Of a stretch of 64,000 nt of DNA, positions 34,890 to 43,548 are shown piece after piece; the first letter of the stretch is position 1, and every line of letters starts with the position of its first letter. The stretch lies in assembly GCA_038106145.1 (NCBI GenBank), contig JAYODD010000013.1, positions 1 to 64,000 on the forward strand, in the 5' to 3' direction. The notes beneath the pieces were generated by a model. It was not told the origin of the DNA. It saw only the letters and a list, made by a program, of their open reading frames with translations, and ran no database searches. Source of the DNA: JBFJKD01 sp038106145 (GTDB lineage: Bacteria; Pseudomonadota; Gammaproteobacteria; Pseudomonadales; Porticoccaceae). A program made the translations under genes and the position numbers.

Positions 34890-35006
34890 ATCGTTCGTCT
34901 CCGAAAAAATAAATAATAATAAGAACGTATAAGTTCCGTGACCAGTATTGCAGAAAGCTCCCGGGGTAAATCGCACACGCGCCTGGTAACCTGCTGCGCG
35001 ACGCGC

Positions 35007-35621
35007 CTACTCGAGCTTTCTGGTAACCAATCCGCTCTCATCGAGGCGCACCTCGTAGACCTGGTTGTCGAGCATCGGCGCGTAACCCGTGCTCGCGTAG
35101 CTCGCGCGCAACAGCCGCTGACGTGGAATTCGAGTTAACCACAGCCACAGATCGACAATCCCCCGGTCCGAATATAACGGAAAGTCTTCGCCCGCCAGTT
35201 GGTGGCCCCTGATGCCGGTCGATAACCCACTCAATTTGTCCAGGCGATACAGGGGACCAATACCCGTCTGTGCGGGGACCAGATCTCCTGTCTCGATGAC
35301 CCGTGCGGACAATTGCCACTGTGCGCCGTCGATCTGGCGCAGGTAACTTTCGCCAGCCCCATCCACCACGGTCACGCGAAACTGCTGCGGACCGATTTTT
35401 TCAAATTTGACGCTGGCGATTTCCTGTCCAGTTCCAGGTTTGTGGTAGGTCAACAAATCCAGCCCGCCAACGATGCCGCCAACGCCAATGGACAACAAAC
35501 CAAGACCTACCAACATGATTATAAAACGCCCAATGCCCTGCCCCCACAAAATACGCAGTGCAACCAGGGCGCATAGCCCTGCGCCAATCAGCAGGACCAG
35601 TGCCATCGCGTTAACGGGCAT
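35007..35621 (-). CDS. Uncharacterised membrane protein with extracytoplasmic domain
   Basis: A 204-residue protein with two membrane helices (ALVLLIGAGLCALVALRIL and FIIMLVGLGLLSIGVGGIV) and a C-terminal beta-rich domain from about residue 65 to the end. I recognise it as a conserved gammaproteobacterial hypothetical protein, sometimes labelled a multidrug-efflux protein, but see no transporter signature. It starts 3 bases after nudC, so it is co-translated with it. Confidence 0.75.
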   Translation of the reverse strand: MPVNAMALVLLIGAGLCALVALRILWGQGIGRFIIMLVGLGLLSIGVGGIVGGLDLLTYHKPGTGQEIASVKFEKIGPQQFRVTVVDGAGESYLRQIDGAQWQLSARVIETGDLVPAQTGIGPLYRLDKLSGLSTGIRGHQLAGEDFPLYSDRGIVDLWLWLTRIPRQRLLRASYASTGYAPMLDNQVYEVRLDESGLVTRKLE

Positions 35622-35624
35622 AAG

Positions 35625-36461
35625 TTAAGACCTCTGGTGGCGATCGACAAAGTGCTGGATCAAGCGGCCTGCAATAGAACTGGGCGGTGGACAATTAGGT
35701 AAATTGTCGTAACGCCACCAGCCCGCCTCGACAATTTCCTTGTCGTCAATACGCACTTCGCCAGATTCATATTCAGCGTGGAATCCCAGCATTAGTTGGC
35801 CCGGGAACGGCCAGGGCTGACTGCCAAAATACTGCGGTTTTCCGACAATTACTCCAACCTCTTCGTAGACTTCCCGATTGATGGTTTCCTCGACGGTTTC
35901 CCCCGCTTCCATGAAACCCGCGAGGGAACTGTACATGGGATTGTCTTTCCACGCGGCATTGAGCGCCAACAAACACTCATCACCACGTGTTACCAGCACA
36001 ATGATGCACGGAGATACTCTCGGGTAGCATAGCAATCCGCATTTGTCGCACTGTGCCGCACGCTCCTCCTCGATAATTCGGGTTCCCGCGCCACAACGAC
36101 CGCAAAAACGATGATCCTGATACCAGTTAATGATCTGTAATGCGCGCCCCGCAAGATTAAACTGAGTGTCATTAATCTTGCCCAACAAACCAAACAACGG
36201 TGAAATTTTGTGTGGTAGTGTAAATTCATCGGCGGAACTGACTTCCTGGCTATAACAGGGACGTCCGCCAAAAATGCCAAGGAAATGCTCATTGACCGCG
36301 GGCGGCATAGCAAATTTTATTTCAGAAGCATCCCACAGTAGAGTATCCCGTTCACGCGGGCACAGGATGCTACCATCGCGGGAGAGCAGCAGCACCACGG
36401 CTTCGCCATCAAAGCCTTCATTGATGTTGCACGGATAAAATTCAAGACCAGGCAATATCAC
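35625..36461 (-). CDS. nudC: NADH pyrophosphatase / NAD-cap decapping enzyme NudC
   Basis: A 278-residue Nudix hydrolase that cleaves NAD(H) and removes NAD caps from RNA. The zinc ribbon is CGRCGAGT…CDKCGLLCYP. The Nudix box runs from GFMEAGETVEETINREVYEE to VGVIVG. The NudC-specific SQPWPFPGQLM follows. It starts with GTG at 36461, 2 bases after the previous stop, as part of a minus-strand operon. Confidence 0.95.
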   Translation of the reverse strand: MILPGLEFYPCNINEGFDGEAVVLLLSRDGSILCPRERDTLLWDASEIKFAMPPAVNEHFLGIFGGRPCYSQEVSSADEFTLPHKISPLFGLLGKINDTQFNLAGRALQIINWYQDHRFCGRCGAGTRIIEEERAAQCDKCGLLCYPRVSPCIIVLVTRGDECLLALNAAWKDNPMYSSLAGFMEAGETVEETINREVYEEVGVIVGKPQYFGSQPWPFPGQLMLGFHAEYESGEVRIDDKEIVEAGWWRYDNLPNCPPPSSIAGRLIQHFVDRHQRS

Positions 36462-36463
36462 GA

Positions 36464-38170
36464 TCAGGCTCCTAGAGTATTAAGACATTCATTGGCGAGA
36501 TCGAGGGGTTTTTCATCGACCGCACCGCCAAAACGGCAATTATCGAGAAAATATTCCAGGCTGATGATAGTGTCCGCAAATATTTCCAGGGCGGCATCCC
36601 GCGAGACGGTGGCGTTGTCACCAAATAATTGCCCATCGACAAAATCCTTGCACCGCCAGGCAATATCCACCAGCCGGCTCTGACCGAGCAATATGGCACT
36701 GCCGCGAATCGCTTCAAACATTTCCCGCAACTGTTCCGCTGACTCTTCTCCAGCAAGCCCCGCTGAAACCTGATCGATAATATCCTTGGCGCTGTTCAGA
36801 TGAATACCCATTTCGCTCAGCACGCTGTGTTCCGCGGTCTTTAACAGGCTGGAGTGCAAAACCTGCTGCGCCGATCGATTGTTCCAACTGGCGATATCAT
36901 CCTCGGAAGGCGTACAACCCCAAAATTCGGCCACCAAACTATCAAGATAAACGACTGCATCCGCAAAACTTTGCACTAATACTTCGTCACTCTGGTCGGA
37001 CAACTTTTCGTCTGGTTCGCTCAACATGCGCTGCTGCTTTTCGAGACTCTCGCTAATTTGCACCAGCCCCAACGCGCTACACAAAGGTACGATACCGACA
37101 ATTTTGTCGTGCAGGGGCAACAACGTCTCGCGCCCTATCTTGCCTTCCGCCTGCTGCACCAAATCCATCTGCGAATGCAACTCGGCGACTGCGTCCACCA
37201 GTAGAGAAAAATTAGTGGCAAGGCTATCCCGTTCTTCGCGAATCAGTTGCTTACGTACTTCTGCGGTTTCCTGATCAGTGAAACTCAGTTTTGGTATTGC
37301 CAACTTTTGGCGCTGTTCCTGTTCCTCCTCCCCAGCAGCGGGGGTTAGCGCCAGCAGCGCCAGAAATGCTCGCCACAATCCTTGGGGGTAAGGACTTTTG
37401 GCGGGTTGTTCGGTCGCCGTGCTCAAGACTTTAAGCTGACGCTCCACGGCGGCCAGCAGACGTAGCCGATCGGAACGCAAGTTTAGCCGTTGGCTGGCCA
37501 GCGCGCGCACCACCAGCTCAAATAAACGCCAATAGTTACGCTCGTCGGCGAGCACCACCGTGCGGCGAATACGACCGGCAACACGGATCAGCATTTCAAA
37601 GGCGTGATCGCGATTGGTGTTGCGAATAATGTTTAACAGGGCCAACTGATACATGTGGCGCAGGCGCTTGAGCTCGGCACGCTGATCATCGATCAATCGT
37701 CCAGGGTGTTGTAAGCCAGCCGCGGACGGCCAATTTTCGTTACCCAGTACCTGGTATTCATAGACCGGCGGCTTGCCCTGGAGTTGCCGGAATACACCTA
37801 TTTCCGGTAGCAACAGACAAGGGTTGTCGCGTTTGCCTTGAATGATGTGTTCCAGATAAAGCTGCACCAGTCGCAGTGCATTTTGTATCGCGGGGACAAA
37901 TTTTTGCCATTCCGGTTGCGCCTCGGGGACTGCCCCCAGGCAGCCTAAAATTTCATCGGCGAGCAACTTCACCCCTGCCAGCTCGGCAATGCTGGCAACG
38001 CCGCGTATTTGCTTCAGCTTTTCGGCGAACCCCATAAGTTGTTCGCCGTGCCGGGACCCAACGGGTACAACTTCGCTGTCAAACCCATTAGCCAGCTCTG
38101 CTAATTCGTCCACCGAACGCCTGAATTCGGTTTGCAATAACGCAATCGTAGCGGCTTGAAACAAAGGCAT
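36464..38170 (-). CDS. ChpA/PilL N-terminus-like helical protein without kinase domain
   Basis: A protein of about 568 residues, almost entirely alpha-helical. It has no histidine-kinase ATPase or receiver signature. Segments such as VRTAV-like helical repeats, ASIAELAGVKLLADEILGCL, LLLPEIGVFRQLQGKPPVYE and FEMLIRVAGRIRRTVVLADE resemble the N-terminal scaffold of the type IV pilus/chemotaxis kinases ChpA and PilL. The C-terminal part (LREMFEAIRGSAILLGQSRLVDIAW) looks like a degenerate HPt module. A role as a stand-alone signalling scaffold is inference. The start is the ATG at 38170; a TTG at 38218 is the alternative. Confidence 0.6.
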   Translation of the reverse strand: MPLFQAATIALLQTEFRRSVDELAELANGFDSEVVPVGSRHGEQLMGFAEKLKQIRGVASIAELAGVKLLADEILGCLGAVPEAQPEWQKFVPAIQNALRLVQLYLEHIIQGKRDNPCLLLPEIGVFRQLQGKPPVYEYQVLGNENWPSAAGLQHPGRLIDDQRAELKRLRHMYQLALLNIIRNTNRDHAFEMLIRVAGRIRRTVVLADERNYWRLFELVVRALASQRLNLRSDRLRLLAAVERQLKVLSTATEQPAKSPYPQGLWRAFLALLALTPAAGEEEQEQRQKLAIPKLSFTDQETAEVRKQLIREERDSLATNFSLLVDAVAELHSQMDLVQQAEGKIGRETLLPLHDKIVGIVPLCSALGLVQISESLEKQQRMLSEPDEKLSDQSDEVLVQSFADAVVYLDSLVAEFWGCTPSEDDIASWNNRSAQQVLHSSLLKTAEHSVLSEMGIHLNSAKDIIDQVSAGLAGEESAEQLREMFEAIRGSAILLGQSRLVDIAWRCKDFVDGQLFGDNATVSRDAALEIFADTIISLEYFLDNCRFGGAVDEKPLDLANECLNTLGA

Positions 38171-38320
38171 CGGCCAATTGCATCCTGTTGTTAATATTTC
38201 CCCGCCCAGGGTTTGCAATCACACCGCGTTCGCTATAATGCGCCGCCCGCCGGGAATCAGTACGCAGTGATAATACTTCCGCCCCTCTCCCGGCGCAAAC
38301 GCAATAAGGAACCTCCACTT

Positions 38321-39823
38321 ATGCCACAGCAGTTATTCAGCGCCATGGGTCGCAATTTTCTCGGCCATTCACCCCTTTGGTATAAAAATACCATTGTCGC
38401 CTTTCTGGCGCTCAATCCACTGGTGGTGGTATTTATCAACCCGTTTGTCGCGGGCTGGCTGCTGACCGGACAGTTCATATTCACCCTCGCCATGGCTCTC
38501 AAGTGCTATCCGCTGCAACCTGGTGGCCTGCTGGCTCTGGAGGCCGTACTGCTCGGTCTCACCGACCCGAGCACCGTGTACCGGGAAACGATCGGCAATT
38601 TCGAAGTGATATTGCTGCTGATGTTTATGGTAGCCGGCATCTATTTTATGCGTGACCTGTTGTTATTCACCTTCACTCGTATCCTGGTGGGGGTGCGCTC
38701 CAAAACTATGCTTTCGCTGTTGTTTTGCGTATCCGCCACTTTTCTGTCCGCTTTTCTGGACGCACTCACCGTCACAGCCGTGCTTATCACCATTGCTTAT
38801 GGGTTTTACGGCGTCTACCACAAGGTGGCCTCGGGCAAAGCCATCTTGCTCACGGATCACGATGTGGGTGACGACGCCCAGATTCACGAGTACCGTCGAC
38901 AGGACCTCGATCAATTTCGCGGTTTTCTGCGCAGCCTGATCATGCACGGCGCGGTGGGTACCGCACTCGGCGGCGTGACCACCCTGGTCGGCGAGCCACA
39001 GAACCTGCTGATCGCCGAAAAAGCCGGCTGGAATTTTGTCGAATTTTTCATGGTCATGGCGCCGGTTACCATGCCGGTTCTGGTTACCGGCTTGCTGCTG
39101 TGCGCGCTGTTAGAAAAAACCGGGTGGTTCGGCTACGGCGCCACCATTCCCGAAGAGGTAAGGGCAATATTGATCGATTACAGCGCCGCAGAAGCCGCCA
39201 AACGCTCACCCTCTGACATTGCCCGACTATGGATACAGGCCGTGGTGGCAATAGTTCTGATCCTGGGCCTGGCTTTCCATATCGCAGCCGTTGGCCTGGT
39301 GGGGCTGACAGTGATTGTGTTGCTCACCGCCTTCAATGGCGTTGTGGAAGAACACCAGATAGGACACGCTTTCGAAGAGGCCCTGCCGTTTACTGCGTTA
39401 TTGGTAGTGTTTTTTGCCATTGTCGCCGTTATCCACGACCAGCATTTGTTTAGCCCGGTGATAAACGCTGTGCTGAACATGGATCAGAGTGTTCAGCCCG
39501 CGATGTTTTTTATCGCCAACGGTGCGTTATCCATGATTAGCGACAACGTATTTGTCGCCACCGTCTATATCAATGAGGTGAAGGCCATCTTTGACTCGGG
39601 CGCTATTTCGAGGGAACACTTCGATAAACTGGTGGTGGCGATCAACACCGGCACCAACCTGCCCAGTGTCGCCACCCCCAACGGCCAGGCCGCTTTTTTG
39701 TTCCTCTTGACCTCAACCCTGGCGCCACTGATTCGCCTGTCCTACGGTCGCATGGTCATCATGGCGCTACCGTATACGCTGGCCCTGGGTGGCATGGGGT
39801 TGCTTATGGTTTCGCTGGGCTAG
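38321..39823 (+). CDS. nhaB: Na+/H+ antiporter NhaB
   Basis: A 500-residue inner-membrane antiporter with about 12 helices; E. coli NhaB is 513. Visible family segments are GHSPLWYKNTIVAFLALNP near the N-terminus, FLSAFLDALTVTAVLITIAYG, GGVTTLVGEPQNLLIAEKAG and NTGTNLPSVATPNGQAAFLF. It exports Na+ in exchange for H+, in keeping with a marine or halotolerant organism. AAGGAACC precedes the ATG at 38321; an upstream in-frame extension to 38213 is not needed. Confidence 0.96.
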   Translation: MPQQLFSAMGRNFLGHSPLWYKNTIVAFLALNPLVVVFINPFVAGWLLTGQFIFTLAMALKCYPLQPGGLLALEAVLLGLTDPSTVYRETIGNFEVILLLMFMVAGIYFMRDLLLFTFTRILVGVRSKTMLSLLFCVSATFLSAFLDALTVTAVLITIAYGFYGVYHKVASGKAILLTDHDVGDDAQIHEYRRQDLDQFRGFLRSLIMHGAVGTALGGVTTLVGEPQNLLIAEKAGWNFVEFFMVMAPVTMPVLVTGLLLCALLEKTGWFGYGATIPEEVRAILIDYSAAEAAKRSPSDIARLWIQAVVAIVLILGLAFHIAAVGLVGLTVIVLLTAFNGVVEEHQIGHAFEEALPFTALLVVFFAIVAVIHDQHLFSPVINAVLNMDQSVQPAMFFIANGALSMISDNVFVATVYINEVKAIFDSGAISREHFDKLVVAINTGTNLPSVATPNGQAAFLFLLTSTLAPLIRLSYGRMVIMALPYTLALGGMGLLMVSLG

Positions 39824-39861
39824 CCCGTTAATCGGATCCAGCCGGGCGTGCACCTTACCGT

Positions 39862-40575
39862 TTAGTCGCCCTGCGGCCAGCGACAATTGCCGGCACTGGC
39901 GCGATCGATCGCGGCCAGGCAGGCCAGGTGAGCCTGCCGTTCCTCTTCAGTGGCCACCAATATTCGGGGACGGGGACCGCCCTTCGGCAACGGTCGCACA
40001 CCGCCTTGCTCCCCCATTTGACCGGTCGCTGGTTCGTCTCCAAGGGTCAATGAACCCTGCCCACCGGTCATGGCCAGATAAACGTCGGCGAGAATTTCCG
40101 CATCCAACAGGGCGCTGTGCAGCTCCCGCTGGGAATTGTTAACGCCATAACGTTTGCACAACGCGTTCAGATTGTTTTTTTGCCCTGGGTGTAACTGCCG
40201 CGCCATCAACAGGGTATCAATGACAGAACAACGTTCCTCGAGCGGTAAATAATCAGCCGCCAGCCTCTTGAATTCGCTATTTATAAATCCGAGATCGAAG
40301 GGCGCGTTGTGGATCACCAGCTCGGCGTCATCGATAAATGCCAGGAATTCGTTGACTATCTGGGCAAACAACGGTTTGTCCGCCAGGTCGTCGTTGCTGA
40401 TACCGTGTACCGCCAATGCTCCCTCGTCGATGTCCCGTTCGGGATTCACATAGCGATGAAAATGCCGCCCGGTGATGCGCCGATTGATAAGCTCGACACA
40501 TCCAATTTCAATAATGCGATGGTCCTGTGTGACCTCCAGCCCGGTGGTTTCCGTGTCCAGCACAACCTGTCTCAT
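39862..40575 (-). CDS. dnaQ: DNA polymerase III epsilon subunit (proofreading exonuclease)
   Basis: A 237-residue DEDDh 3'-5' exonuclease. Motifs are DTETTG (ExoI), HNAPFDLGF (ExoII) and HSALLDAEILADVY (ExoIII). The C-terminus holds the hydrophobic segment for polymerase binding. The ATG at 40575 overlaps the rnhA stop by four bases (ATGA), the normal rnhA–dnaQ arrangement. Longer upstream frames are chance. Confidence 0.96.
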   Translation of the reverse strand: MRQVVLDTETTGLEVTQDHRIIEIGCVELINRRITGRHFHRYVNPERDIDEGALAVHGISNDDLADKPLFAQIVNEFLAFIDDAELVIHNAPFDLGFINSEFKRLAADYLPLEERCSVIDTLLMARQLHPGQKNNLNALCKRYGVNNSQRELHSALLDAEILADVYLAMTGGQGSLTLGDEPATGQMGEQGGVRPLPKGGPRPRILVATEEERQAHLACLAAIDRASAGNCRWPQGD

Positions 40576-41009
40576 TGTGTTAGCTCCTCGATGCCGCGAT
40601 TGGCGAGGGCATCCGCCAATTCGTTTTCCCGATGTCCGGAGTGTCCTTTGATCCAGTGCCAATGGACCTCGTGGCGGGCCGCCTCCACGTCCAGGCGTTG
40701 CCACAGATCCACATTTTTAACGGGTTTTTTCGCCGCCGTCTTCCAACCCCGCGCCTTCCAACCCTGAATCCAGGTAGTGATGCCAAGGCGCACATATTGG
40801 GAGTCCGTGGTCAACTCGACTCGGCAACTGTTTTTCAGGGCGGCCAGCGCTTCGATGGCAGCCCTCAGCTCCATGCGGTTGTTGGTCGTTTCGCGCTCGC
40901 CGCCGTGTAGCGTTTTCTCCACATCGCCGCAGCGCATTAACACTCCCCAGCCTCCCGGCCCGGGATTGCCTCGGCAGGCGCCATCGGTAAAGATTTCAAC
41001 TAACTGCAT
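40572..41009 (-). CDS. rnhA: Ribonuclease HI
   Basis: A 145-residue enzyme that degrades RNA in RNA:DNA hybrids. The catalytic acidic residues are in IFTDGACRGNPGPGG (Asp), NNRMELRA (Glu), LTTDSQYV (Asp) and GHRENELADALA (Asp). WIKGHSGH precedes the last. It forms an operon with the upstream methyltransferase gene (26-base gap) and dnaQ. Confidence 0.97.
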   Translation of the reverse strand: MQLVEIFTDGACRGNPGPGGWGVLMRCGDVEKTLHGGERETTNNRMELRAAIEALAALKNSCRVELTTDSQYVRLGITTWIQGWKARGWKTAAKKPVKNVDLWQRLDVEAARHEVHWHWIKGHSGHRENELADALANRGIEELTQ

Positions 41010-41035
41010 GATTTCTCTCTATTCGTTTTGTTGTG

Positions 41036-41884
41036 CTATTTGGGGTGTACGTTGTTCGATGCGTGCGGCTGCTCCTCGGGCAATCGCAGTTGCAGATTAA
41101 ATTGGGGCACCGGAATACGTGGCCACTGCAGACTGCCCACGCCCGTCACGCCGGGTACTTGTTTGCGTGCCACAACCATATAAAACGCCCCCCCGGGGAG
41201 GTGCGCGCGAGTTGCCAGTTGGCCGAGCCAGGCCAGTCGGCCGAGGCGGCCCAGTATTGCGGAGTTTTGTATGGGGAACTGGCGACCGCCGCGTAGTACG
41301 GTGACGGGTTGGCACCCCAGTAGTCTGAGCCAATCCAGCAACCGTCCCGCCCGCAAACTGTTGCGTCGCCACACGGGATGCTCCGACCACAGTGCGGCGG
41401 GCCACTTGGCCAGACCAAACAGGCTGCAGGGGTTAAACCCCACCAGCACTAAATACCCCCCGGGAACGACCACCCGCGCCGCTTCGTTAAGAACATTGTG
41501 GGGGTCCGGTGAAAAGTCCAGGGTGTGATGCAACACAGCCAGGTCTATGGTGTTGGAAGGCAACGGTAACGCCGTTAACTCACAAACACCGGAAGGCTGT
41601 ACTCCACCCAGCCCCCTGGCGGCGGTGAGCGTGAAGCAATGGGCTTGTTGGCAGTTTTGCAAAAGCGAGTGTTCGGCGCTGACTCCTAATTGGGCGGCAC
41701 GATATCCACCGAGACCGCCCAGCAGGGGTGCACTACAGTTGTATTGCTGCTGTAGCAGCGATCGACCAAAGGGCGTCTCAAACCAGCCCGACAATGACCC
41801 CTGTTGCTGGGCCAGCACACCAACTGCGAATCGTTGTGCTACCCAGTTACGTATTCTGGATGGACGTAAATTAGCCAACAACAC
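41036..41884 (-). CDS. Class I SAM-dependent methyltransferase (rnhA-linked)
   Basis: A 282-residue protein with a degenerate glycine-rich motif I region, then LTALPLPSNTIDLAVLHHTLDFSPDPHNVLNEAARVVVPGG, a typical motif IV-V segment of Methyltransf_11 enzymes (split here by description only). The family is conserved upstream of rnhA–dnaQ in Pseudomonas-like genomes. The substrate is not known. It is divergent from mltD; gloB, which often sits between them, is absent. Confidence 0.88.
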   Translation of the reverse strand: MLLANLRPSRIRNWVAQRFAVGVLAQQQGSLSGWFETPFGRSLLQQQYNCSAPLLGGLGGYRAAQLGVSAEHSLLQNCQQAHCFTLTAARGLGGVQPSGVCELTALPLPSNTIDLAVLHHTLDFSPDPHNVLNEAARVVVPGGYLVLVGFNPCSLFGLAKWPAALWSEHPVWRRNSLRAGRLLDWLRLLGCQPVTVLRGGRQFPIQNSAILGRLGRLAWLGQLATRAHLPGGAFYMVVARKQVPGVTGVGSLQWPRIPVPQFNLQLRLPEEQPHASNNVHPK

Positions 41885-42112
41885 TTCGCTTGGGCTCTCT
41901 CTTCGGGGACCGCCCTATTATGGAAAAAAATACGCTGAATAACACTAGCTAAGTAATCATTTACAGGCCGCACGGCAGATTTTACGGTCCGCGGCCTGCG
42001 CAGGGCACAGCTTAATCTGACCTTAGCGTCCGTGCGGCAATTGCCACCGCCGAGTGCGCCAGATAGAATGTCAGCCAATAAAACCGCTACGACGACAGGC
42101 CCGCAGTAACTC

Positions 42113-43534
42113 ATGCCAAAAAAATATCTACTTGCTGCGGCCGCGCTGCTGCTCACCGTTGGCTGTGCCCCGCACCACACCACTCATTCATCAAAGCCAA
42201 CCCAACGCACTGACGCCAATCCCAGTTACCCCCACAGCACCAAGCAACCATTTTGGTCGGGTCGACCCGCCACTAAAGCGCGCAAAACTGATGTTCAGGA
42301 CACCCCGCCGGCTAGCGACCTGTGGCAGCGCATCAATAGTGCGGGGGAGTTGAATGCCCGCTACAAGAATCCGCGGATCGACCGCTATCGCGAGTGGTAT
42401 CGCGATAATCAGGCGTATTTCGACCGCGTAATGCAGTGGTCGCCACTGTATCTTCATTATGTGGTCAACGAATTGGCGAACCGCGGTTTGCCCCTGGAAC
42501 TCGCGCTGCTACCTTTTATCGAAAGCGCCTACGACCCCTTTGCGGTTTCTCCGAGCAGTGCTACGGGTCTGTGGCAATTTATTCCGCAAACTGCGGACAT
42601 CATGGGTCTGCGATCATCGGCGTGGTATGACGGCCGCAAAGATATCGTCGATTCCACACAGGCGGCACTGCGCTACCTGGAATATTTGCACGGCCAATTC
42701 AACGAGGACTGGTTGCTGGCTCTGGCGGCATACAACGGTGGAGAAGGTGTTGTCCGTCGCGCCATGCAGGCTAATGCTCGCACTGGCAGACCCACCGATT
42801 TCTGGTCGTTGTCCCTGTCCGATGAGACCCGCGCCTACGTGCCGCAGTTTCTGGCCCTGGCCGAAGTCATACGGGAACCTGCCAAATATGGCATCGCGGT
42901 GCCCTCGGTCCCAGATCAACCCTACTTCACAACCATTGACACCCGTGCACCGATAAACCTGGCTTACCTGGGAGAAATATCAGGCATCGACGCAGATACC
43001 CTGCGGTATCTCAATCCGGGTTACCCACAGCGCGTTACGCTTCCACCTGGTTCCCACCGTATCCTGATACCCAGTGAGGCGGCATCCGGTTTTCAGGTGC
43101 ATCTGAACAACCTGAATGGCAACATATCGGCGCGTATGGACGGCGCGGCGCGGCCGGCCGGGACGGGGCAGAGCGATGGGCAAGCCGCCACGGCGGGCGC
43201 CAAGCGCAAGACAATCGACTATGTCGTCCAGGAAGGAGACAACCTGTGGCGTATCGCACGGCGTTTCAAGGTGGATTCAAACCTGTTGGCCCGTCACAAC
43301 AAACTCAACCCGGCAGCGATATTACGGCCGGGACAAGTATTGACCATTGGCCAGCACGGCGACCAGCCGCTAACCGTTCGTCAGGTGAACTACGAAGTGC
43401 AGCCGGGTGACTCCCTGTTCAACATATCGCGCACTTTCCAGGTTGCAATCCGCGATATCCTGCAATGGAACGACTTGCATACCCATAACCTGCTGGTACC
43501 TGGTCAGCAGCTCAAACTATTTTTGCGCCTCTAA
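42113..43534 (+). CDS. mltD: Membrane-bound lytic murein transglycosylase D
   Basis: A 473-residue outer-membrane lipoprotein. The signal peptide ends in LLLTVGC (Cys18 lipidation). The Slt domain has E137 in LLPFIESAYDPFA, then SATGLWQFIPQTA and LLALAAYNGGEGVV. Two LysM repeats at about 370-415 and 427-471 (VVQEGDNLWRIARRF, EVQPGDSLFNISRTF) bind peptidoglycan. It cleaves glycan strands to anhydromuropeptides. It converges on ppiD with 14 bases between the stops. Confidence 0.96.
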   Translation: MPKKYLLAAAALLLTVGCAPHHTTHSSKPTQRTDANPSYPHSTKQPFWSGRPATKARKTDVQDTPPASDLWQRINSAGELNARYKNPRIDRYREWYRDNQAYFDRVMQWSPLYLHYVVNELANRGLPLELALLPFIESAYDPFAVSPSSATGLWQFIPQTADIMGLRSSAWYDGRKDIVDSTQAALRYLEYLHGQFNEDWLLALAAYNGGEGVVRRAMQANARTGRPTDFWSLSLSDETRAYVPQFLALAEVIREPAKYGIAVPSVPDQPYFTTIDTRAPINLAYLGEISGIDADTLRYLNPGYPQRVTLPPGSHRILIPSEAASGFQVHLNNLNGNISARMDGAARPAGTGQSDGQAATAGAKRKTIDYVVQEGDNLWRIARRFKVDSNLLARHNKLNPAAILRPGQVLTIGQHGDQPLTVRQVNYEVQPGDSLFNISRTFQVAIRDILQWNDLHTHNLLVPGQQLKLFLRL

Positions 43535-43548
43535 AACGGTCCCTAATC

